Source: Lachnospiraceae bacterium
GTDB taxonomy: Bacteria; Bacillota; Clostridia; Lachnospirales; Lachnospiraceae
Direction: 5' to 3'
Assembly (NCBI GenBank): GCA_021771755.1
Contig: JAETOL010000023.1
Coordinates: 1-54,262, forward strand
Length of the DNA stretch: 54,262 nucleotides
Below, in pieces: positions 48,892-54,262 of the stretch. The stretch's first letter is position 1; each line of letters begins with the position of its first letter. Under the pieces are notes generated by a model. The model did no database searches. It worked only from the letters and a program-made list of their open reading frames with translations, and was not told the origin of the DNA. Made by a program: the position numbers and the translations under genes.

Positions 48892-49740
48892 TCAGCCCTT
48901 GATTCCGGAAGATGCGATACCTTCCACATAATACTTCTGCATGAAGATGAACATGATGATCATCGGGATCGCAGAGACAACCAGGGCTGCCATGATCGCA
49001 CTGTAATGCACCGGCTGTGTTCCGAAGAAGGACTGAACCGCAAGCTGGATCGTACGTTTATCCTCGCCTGTCATAACAAGGAAAGGCCACATAAAGTCAT
49101 TCCAGTGTGCCACAAAATCAAGAATAAATACGGTTGCATAAACCGTTTTGGAAATCGGCATTACAATCTTAAAGAAGGTTCCTGCCGGGCTGCTTCCGTC
49201 AATGGCTGCCGCTTCGATCAGATCGTCCGGTATGTCGCAGAAAAACTGACGGAACATATAGATTGAGAAGCATTTTGCCACAAAGGGGATAACCAAAGCT
49301 GCCATGGTATTTACCCATCCAAGCTGAGACATTTCTATATAGAGAGGCAGCATGATCGCTTCCATAGGAAGTACCATCAATGCGATCACAAGATTCAGGA
49401 TCGCACCTTTTCCCTTAAATTCAAATTTTGCCAGAGCATATCCGCACATGGAGTTTACCAGCAGATCCAGGACCAGGATCAATCCGATATAAAGCAGGGT
49501 ATTTTTAAATACCAGAGGCATATTTAATCTGGAAAATACTTCTGCATAATTAGCAAGAGATGCCTGTGTCGGTAAAAATGTCATCAGTGAGTCCATGTTT
49601 GCAAAAATCTTTGCCTCCGGTTTCAGGGAAGCGGAAACCATCCAGATCAGAGGAGAGACAAAGATAATGCCGATCACGATATTTCCAAAGTAAAACATAA
49701 ATTTTCCGAATTTTGCAGAAAATTTCATAGATTTCGTCAT
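48892..49740 (-). CDS. Sugar ABC transporter permease, MalG-type
   Basis: 282 residues, six membrane helices. Binding-protein-dependent transport signature EAAAIDGSSPAGTFFKIVMP near 185, where the ATPase couples. The C-terminus ends in VEGIASSGIKG, typical for this group. Starts 17 bases after the MalF-type gene. The ATPase (MsmK/MalK-like) is not encoded here and is probably shared with other systems, as usual for CUT1 transporters in Clostridia. Confidence 0.92.
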   Translation of the reverse strand: MTKSMKFSAKFGKFMFYFGNIVIGIIFVSPLIWMVSASLKPEAKIFANMDSLMTFLPTQASLANYAEVFSRLNMPLVFKNTLLYIGLILVLDLLVNSMCGYALAKFEFKGKGAILNLVIALMVLPMEAIMLPLYIEMSQLGWVNTMAALVIPFVAKCFSIYMFRQFFCDIPDDLIEAAAIDGSSPAGTFFKIVMPISKTVYATVFILDFVAHWNDFMWPFLVMTGEDKRTIQLAVQSFFGTQPVHYSAIMAALVVSAIPMIIMFIFMQKYYVEGIASSGIKG

Positions 49741-49757
49741 AATCTCTTTCCTCCTTC

Positions 49758-50657
49758 TTAATCTGTAGCAGCTGTAACTTTCTTCATCGCCATGGACATT
49801 GTTACAACGATTACAAAGAATACGGCTGCAATAGAGCAGGCATATCCGAAGTTACCCTTCTGGAAGCCCTGTGTGTAAATATAGTAAACCAGTGTTTTTG
49901 TAGAGTTTTTCGGTCCGCCCTGAGTCATGATATATGGCTGGGTGAACAGCTTCATTGCCTGGATCATGGTGATCATGATAACGTACTTGATCGTTCCTTT
50001 CAGTCCCGGAATGGTAATATACAAAAACTGTTTGAATTTATTGGCGCCGTCAACAGAAGCCGCTTCGTACTGATCTTTCGGAATTCCCTGAAGACCTGCC
50101 AGGAAAATCATCATCTGATATCCTGCACCCTGCCATGCGGACATGAAAATAATGGAGTTCATTGCCGTATCCGCGTCGCTGAGGAACTTGATCGGATCCA
50201 TACCAAGAGAAGTAAGAATAGAGTTGATCAGACCTGTATTAGGGTTGGCATTGTAAAGTACGGTCCACAAAACTGAGATAACAACCATAGACGTAAGCTG
50301 TGGACTGAAGTACATGGTTCTGAATATGGAAACGCCGCGGAATTTCTTGGAAACAAGAAGTGCAAGTCCCAGCGCCAGTGCGCACTGGAACGGAACAACG
50401 AGTACGGTAAAGTAAACGGTATTTTTCAGTGCGATCCAGAAGTTCTTATCACTGAACAGTTTCTGATAGTTTTCCAGACCAATGAATTTCATTGCATCCG
50501 GTCTCATGATCTGATATTTGAACCCGGAAAAATATACGGTGTAGATCATAGGGACTACCAGAAATGCGATCAGAAGAATCACCGCCGGGGCAACAAACGC
50601 ATATGCCGTAATCCGTTCGTCACGCTTCCGGCCTGAAAGTTTCTTTGTATTTGCCAT
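49758..50657 (-). CDS. Sugar ABC transporter permease, MalF-type
   Basis: 299 residues, six membrane helices (for example AFVAPAVILLIAFLVVPMIY). Coupling motif YEAASVDGANKFKQFLYITI near 210. The partner of the MalG-type permease in one membrane channel for oligosaccharides. Ribosome site GGAGGAAGG. A 132-base gap with a strong hairpin separates it from the binding protein gene. Confidence 0.92.
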   Translation of the reverse strand: MANTKKLSGRKRDERITAYAFVAPAVILLIAFLVVPMIYTVYFSGFKYQIMRPDAMKFIGLENYQKLFSDKNFWIALKNTVYFTVLVVPFQCALALGLALLVSKKFRGVSIFRTMYFSPQLTSMVVISVLWTVLYNANPNTGLINSILTSLGMDPIKFLSDADTAMNSIIFMSAWQGAGYQMMIFLAGLQGIPKDQYEAASVDGANKFKQFLYITIPGLKGTIKYVIMITMIQAMKLFTQPYIMTQGGPKNSTKTLVYYIYTQGFQKGNFGYACSIAAVFFVIVVTMSMAMKKVTAATD

Positions 50658-50703
50658 TTTCCTTCCTCCTTTTCCCTGTAATAAAAAACTGACGGAGAAA
50701 CCT

Positions 50704-50753
50704 TGCTCCCGGTGGATCTTCGATGTATTCTCGAAAGGATGCCGCCGGGAGCA
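50704..50753 (-). terminator. Intercistronic hairpin between binding protein and permease genes
   Basis: TGCTCCCGG (50704-50712) and CCGGGAGCA (50745-50753) are perfect arms, with further TTCGA/TCGAA pairing within. The minus-strand tail (AGGTTTCTCC) lacks a long T run. Such structures often stop part of the transcripts or block RNA decay, giving more binding protein than permease. Confidence 0.6.
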
Positions 50754-50789
50754 GATATGAATGATTCTCAGATAGTAATCTCTCAGCTT

Positions 50790-52091
50790 TTATTCTGCGT
50801 AGTAAGTTTCATAATCCTCAGTAAAGGTTTCTGCTACTGTATCAAGCTCAGACTGGATATAATCCTCATCCACCTCTTCGTTACTGGATGCATCAGAGAA
50901 GATATTTGTCATAGCTTCTGCATAAGCAGATGAGAAGGTTGCATAGGAAGGTGTTCTCGGACGGGGAACTGCTGTGTTCTCAAGCTGCTCTTTGAAAAGG
51001 GCGCGAGGTCCTTCTTTATAATCTGCCATTGCTTCTGTATCATAAGCAGAAACACGGGTTGCCGGTTTTGCAATTGCTGCTGCATAGCTTGCTACATTAT
51101 CTGTGTTCATCAGCCAGGAAAGGAACTGACCTGCCGCGTCTACGTTCTCGCAGTCCTTGCTCACTGCTGCTGACCAGTCGCCGCATGGAGAAACTGCTTC
51201 TTTTGTGTCATCGTTTACAGGATAATAAGTTACTCCCCAGTCAAACTCAGCGCTTTCTTCCAGAAGAGATGCATCCCAGGAACCGCCGATCATTGTTGCA
51301 CATGCGCCGTTCAGGAACTCGTCCTGGATCGGCTCGATGTTTGCATATCCTTTTGCAATCAGGTCTGCCAGGAAGGAAGTTGTCTTTACCGCTTCTTCGC
51401 TGTTTACATATCCGTCAGCCTCTTTTCCGTCTTCGCTGATGTAATCCTTGCCTGCGGAAAGATACATTGGCTCAAGTGCATAAGGAAGTCCCTCGCCGTG
51501 GTCCATGATGATATGTGCTCCAACATACTCATCTGTTGTACATTTCTCTGCGATCTCAGCAAACTCAGACCAGGTGATCGGATTCTCCACAGTTCTGGAA
51601 TCCAGATCTTCTACGTCCACACCGCATTCCTTCAGATAATCTTTATTATAATAGAAAGCTACGGAAGACTCGGTTGCGCCGATGGCATACAGCTTTCCAT
51701 CATATGTGTTCTGGGTGATGGCAGAATCAACAAAATCAGCTTTATCTTCCTCTGTAAAGTAGTCGTCAAGCGGAACTGTGATTCCGTTTGCTGCATAATA
51801 GGATACCTGCGGTCCATCTACAAAGAAGATGTCCGGAAGGTCATTGGATGTCTGTGCTGTTGCGATCTTATTATCATATGCATAGGAATCGGAGCGGTCG
51901 ATCGCCTCACGTTTTACCTGGATGTCCGGATTTGCCTCATTCCATTCTGCAATCTTCTCCTCCCACCAGGTCTCGATCGCTTCTTTATCTGAAGGACTCC
52001 AGATAGTCAGTTCTGCTTTTTCATCAGCCATTACCGGTACTGTAGTAACGCCTGTGGAAATCTTGAGGAATGTCTGTGGAAGCCGTTCCAT
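50790..52091 (-). CDS. Sugar-binding protein of the ABC transporter, lacking a secretion signal
   Basis: 433 residues. Family 1-type extracellular binding protein: 'LTIWSPSDKEAIETWWEEKI', 'NDLPDIFFVDGPQVSYYAAN', 'CATMIGGSWDASLLEES' and 'SPCGDWSAAVSKDCENVDAA' are typical. The mature part is complete, but the N-terminus (MERLPQTFLKISTGVTTVPV then MADEKAEL) has no hydrophobic core and no lipobox Cys, which every functional Gram-positive homologue has. The ATG at 52091 has no ribosome site and lies about 12 bases from a -10 box. A 5' deletion or rearrangement that removed the signal is likely; alternatively an assembly fault. Function of the transporter would then be lost unless another binding protein serves it. 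Confidence 0.85.
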   Translation of the reverse strand: MERLPQTFLKISTGVTTVPVMADEKAELTIWSPSDKEAIETWWEEKIAEWNEANPDIQVKREAIDRSDSYAYDNKIATAQTSNDLPDIFFVDGPQVSYYAANGITVPLDDYFTEEDKADFVDSAITQNTYDGKLYAIGATESSVAFYYNKDYLKECGVDVEDLDSRTVENPITWSEFAEIAEKCTTDEYVGAHIIMDHGEGLPYALEPMYLSAGKDYISEDGKEADGYVNSEEAVKTTSFLADLIAKGYANIEPIQDEFLNGACATMIGGSWDASLLEESAEFDWGVTYYPVNDDTKEAVSPCGDWSAAVSKDCENVDAAGQFLSWLMNTDNVASYAAAIAKPATRVSAYDTEAMADYKEGPRALFKEQLENTAVPRPRTPSYATFSSAYAEAMTNIFSDASSNEEVDEDYIQSELDTVAETFTEDYETYYAE

Positions 52092-52102
52092 ATTGTGATT
52101 AT

Positions 52103-52131
52103 ATAATAATCCTTCACAGGGTCTTTGTCAA
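52103..52131 (-). promoter_or_regulatory. Consensus promoter abutting the binding-protein gene
   Basis: Minus strand -35 TTGACA (52131-52126), 17-base spacer, -10 TATTAT (52108-52103). The transcript would start about 5 bases before the ATG at 52091, so it would be nearly leaderless. A second candidate lies further upstream: TTGTGC (52216-52211), 16 bases, TATAAT (52194-52189), followed by a ribosome-like AGGGGAGG (about 52161-52154) with no ATG after it. Confidence 0.65.
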
Positions 52132-52284
52132 TAGAAATCCCTTAAAAACCGTCCTCCCCTATCACTTTCGTCTGTTTTTACAATTTACATTATATTTTTT
52201 TGTATCTATTGCACAATTTCCATTGTCAGCATTTTAACAATATTATGTTGTTTTTGTCTACGCCTGGTTTCAGGAATCTTCCAT

Positions 52285-52324
52285 AAAAAAATGGAGATAT
52301 CTCCCTTTATTATCAGATATCTCC
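52285..52324 (-). terminator. Terminator of the LacI-type gene
   Basis: Minus strand GGAGATATCT (52324-52315) pairs with AGATATCTCC (52302-52293), then ATTTTTTT (52292-52285). It lies 18 bases past the regulator stop codon. The arm GGAGATATCTCC is itself a palindrome. Confidence 0.8.
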
Positions 52325-52341
52325 AGATATAATTCTTTATG

Positions 52342-53343
52342 TCAGAATATTCCATTTAATTCTACAGGATATGTGGTTCGTCCCTGATGAAATTTCACTG
52401 CGATAATCTGTTTTTGTGGAACGCGTTCCTTCCCTTCTATCAAACTAATCACGGTATCTGTGCATGTATTTGCCAGAAACTTGACATTCTGATCAATGCA
52501 GGTAACCTCCGGATAACAAAGTCTGGTAATGTCCATTCCGTCATACGTTACCACTTTCAGATCCTCCGGTACTCTTTTTCCGGCCTTCATGGCAAGATGC
52601 ATATAACACAGAGCCGGCTGATCGGCAGCAAAAACTCCATCAATCCCGTCACATTTCCGAATCGCTTCTTCCGCAACCTCCCAATAGGACTGATGATCAA
52701 ATTTGTTCCATTCCATCATCAGATCCACCACCTCGATTCCATGTTCAGCCAGAATAGACTCAAAAATCGCATGTCTGTTATTGGCAGCTACATTGGGAGC
52801 CACTCCGGTGATATGAAGGACCTTCCTGCATTTATTCTTGATCATGACCTCCGCTGCCAGCGTACCTCCATAAATATGGTCTGATCCTACCATGGGAATC
52901 TCAGGCCCAAAATCCTGATCCAGAGAAACAATGGTATGTTTTCTCTTCCGGTATTCCTCTACATGAAGTGTATGGGAGCCTGTAACAATTCCATCCACCA
53001 TATTTCGATCCAGCATATTCAGATAATCCAGCTCCCGGTTGCTGCTCCCAATCGTATTGCAGACCATGGCCTTATATCCTTTATTATAAAGTGAAATCTC
53101 CATCTCTCTTGCAAAAGAAGAAAAAAACGGATGATCCAGATCCGGCACAAGAACACCTATGATTCCTGTCCTGTTTTTAAAAAGATTACGCGCCAGCTCA
53201 TTTGGCGTATATTGCAGCTCCTGAATTGCCTGCTCGATCTTCTTTCTTGTGTCTTCTGCAACATAACCGCTGCCGTTTATTACTCTTGACACGGTGCCGA
53301 CTCCTACACCTGCTTTCTGTGCCACATCTCTGATACTAGCCAT
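52342..53343 (-). CDS. LacI family transcription regulator
   Basis: 333 residues. N-terminal helix-turn-helix SIRDVAQKAGVGVGTVSRVI (residues 3-22) with the hinge helix 'YTPNELARNLFKNRTGIIGV'. A periplasmic-binding-like sugar sensor domain follows (about 60-330: VLVPDLDHPFFSSF, MVGSDHIYGG, VTYDGMDITRLC). It probably represses the adjacent sucrose/fructan operon in the absence of sugar. Own promoter upstream, own terminator downstream. A clear LacI operator with a central CG was not found. Confidence 0.92.
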   Translation of the reverse strand: MASIRDVAQKAGVGVGTVSRVINGSGYVAEDTRKKIEQAIQELQYTPNELARNLFKNRTGIIGVLVPDLDHPFFSSFAREMEISLYNKGYKAMVCNTIGSSNRELDYLNMLDRNMVDGIVTGSHTLHVEEYRKRKHTIVSLDQDFGPEIPMVGSDHIYGGTLAAEVMIKNKCRKVLHITGVAPNVAANNRHAIFESILAEHGIEVVDLMMEWNKFDHQSYWEVAEEAIRKCDGIDGVFAADQPALCYMHLAMKAGKRVPEDLKVVTYDGMDITRLCYPEVTCIDQNVKFLANTCTDTVISLIEGKERVPQKQIIAVKFHQGRTTYPVELNGIF

Positions 53344-53438
53344 ACTTTACTTCCTTTTAAATATAAATCCTGATAACTGCCGCAAAAAAATCTTTGGTCC
53401 CGAAATAAAAATCGACGGACAGCTTTTTATGATTTATG

Positions 53439-53467
53439 ATTATAGCACACAAAAATTTTCTTTACAA
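53439..53467 (-). promoter_or_regulatory. Promoter of the LacI-type gene
   Basis: Minus strand -35 TTGTAA (53467-53462), 17-base spacer, extended -10 TGCTATAAT (TATAAT at 53444-53439). About 95 bases upstream of the regulator start. Confidence 0.75.
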
Positions 53468-53564
53468 TCTGTCCTCTGCTTGAAAATCAGAGTCTTTTTC
53501 GTCATTTTGATGGAGTGATCTTTTTATTTTTTTAAACCTGAAGTTTTTTCATTGTCTGATGCGT

Positions 53565-53570
53565 TATAAT
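53565..53570 (+). promoter_or_regulatory. Probable -10 of the sigma factor gene
   Basis: TATAAT at 53565-53570 preceded by GCGT; the -35 region (TGAAGTTTTTT at 53539-53549) is weak for the housekeeping sigma but loosely resembles an ECF-type GAAxTT...CGTTA pair, so autoregulation is possible. The gap 53344-53657 has no other gene. Confidence 0.4.
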
Positions 53571-53657
53571 AAATGAACGGGAAATAATACCGGCAGGTAT
53601 GCAATATCTGCAAAAAATGCAAAGAAAGGGGCTGATCATATTTCACAGGAAGAATAT

Positions 53658-54188
53658 TTGAAATATCTTTTGGAGCAGTATCAGAATCTGATCTACTCCA
53701 TCTGCCTGAAATCAGTGGGAAACCCTTTCGATGCGGAAGATCTGACCCAGGAAGTATTTTTATCTGCTTACAAAAACCTGTCCCGTTTTGATGGTACTTA
53801 CGAAAAAGCATGGCTTAGTAAAATTGCTGTACGGAAGTGCCTGGATTTTCTGAAAGCAGCCGGGCGGCGCAGTATTCCTACGGAAGATGTCTATTTTTCC
53901 CAGATTCCGGATACATCCTCCACACCGGAGGCCGTGTATCTGAAAACGGACTCAGATCAGCAGGTATATGCTCTGTGTCAGCAGCTTAAGAGCCCCTACA
54001 AAGAAGTTGCTGTTTCACATTTTTGTATGCAGCTGTCAGTGACTGAGATCGCCCGGCAGACTCAGAAAAATCCCAAAACAATCCAGACACAGCTTTACAG
54101 GGCAAAAGCAATGCTGAAAAAATTTCTGGTACCACCAGAAAATATAAAAGAAAGCTTCCTGTATACTTTAAATAGGTCAAGAGATTGA
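53658..54188 (+). CDS. Sigma-70 family (ECF-type) RNA polymerase sigma factor
   Basis: 176 residues from TTG at 53658 (AGGAAG 5 bases upstream). The frame also extends to an ATT at 53640 placed 8 bases after AAAGGGG, which would add ISQEEY-type residues and may be the real start. Region 2: LLEQYQNLIYSICLKSVGNP then FDAEDLTQEVFLSAYKNL. Region 4: YKEVAVSHFCMQLSVTEIAR with KNPKTIQTQLYRAKAMLKKF as recognition helix. Region 3 is missing, as in ECF factors. An anti-sigma gene would be expected downstream, beyond the window. 54189-54262 is AT-rich and shows no gene. Confidence 0.9.
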   Translation: MKYLLEQYQNLIYSICLKSVGNPFDAEDLTQEVFLSAYKNLSRFDGTYEKAWLSKIAVRKCLDFLKAAGRRSIPTEDVYFSQIPDTSSTPEAVYLKTDSDQQVYALCQQLKSPYKEVAVSHFCMQLSVTEIARQTQKNPKTIQTQLYRAKAMLKKFLVPPENIKESFLYTLNRSRD

Positions 54189-54262
54189 CACAAAAAAATA
54201 CCTCAAGTAAATTTAGATTATTACTGACCTGCCAGTTGGTAAAATCTAAAGAATACAAGAGG

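Noticed and set aside
52227-52247. AACA-TGTT inverted repeat as a LacI operator
   Set aside because: Arms are only 4 bases and the AT-only centre does not fit the usual central CG of LacI-family operators.

Overview
The window looks like a chromosome segment of a gut Lachnospiraceae-type Firmicute (inferred from gene content: a tad pilus operon, folT under a tetrahydrofolate riboswitch, Gram-positive surface anchoring and strong purine-rich ribosome sites). It carries a large part of an integrative and conjugative element (ICE). Nearly all genes from 1 to about 37,000 lie on the minus strand. No integrase, tRNA, rRNA or CRISPR array is visible, so at least one end of the element lies outside the window.

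Right to left along the direction of transcription, the element contains the following. A cargo and defence edge (36,989-32,447) holds an AT-rich two-gene operon encoding a TIR-like effector with an unknown partner, plus small unknown genes and a DUF4240 gene. A maintenance block (32,318-29,529) holds a ParM/ParR partition pair and a tandem ribbon-helix-helix protein. A modification and surface block (29,482-19,173) holds a frameshifted C5 DNA methyltransferase, an amidoligase, a 1757-residue thioester/Cna-B adhesin, a gamma-glutamylcyclotransferase-like protein, a class B sortase and a complete S-adenosylmethionine synthetase. A DNA-processing block (19,173-11,342) holds a TOPRIM protein, a DNA methyltransferase, several conserved unknowns, two tiny membrane peptides, MobC and a MOBP-type relaxase. 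The conjugation machine (11,336-242) holds PcfB, an LtrC/ArdC-like protein, the VirD4 coupling ATPase, a pilin-like protein, a TrbL/VirB6-like channel, PrgI, VirB4 and a lysozyme/CHAP hydrolase.

The chromosomal part starts with a tad operon (41,586-37,027: prepilin peptidase, TadZ, TadA, TadB, TadC). It stops at tadC without the pilin and TadE-type genes that usually follow, and the tadC C-terminus looks replaced. This suggests the element, or the AT-rich defence island, sits at the 3' end of tadC. Next come a GNAT acetyltransferase, riboswitch-controlled folT, a small acidic protein and a repeat lipoprotein, an amidohydrolase, an AlaX-type editing protein, a sucrose/fructan operon (LacI regulator, binding protein, two permeases, GH32 hydrolase) and a sigma-70 family factor at the right edge.

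The points most worth following are: the TIR-like effector with its uncharacterised overlapping partner; the amidoligase / cyclotransferase / adhesin / sortase cluster; a promoter box shared by three element promoters; a MetK carried beside two DNA methyltransferases; single-base frame problems in dcm and virD4; and a sugar-binding protein gene that has lost its secretion signal.
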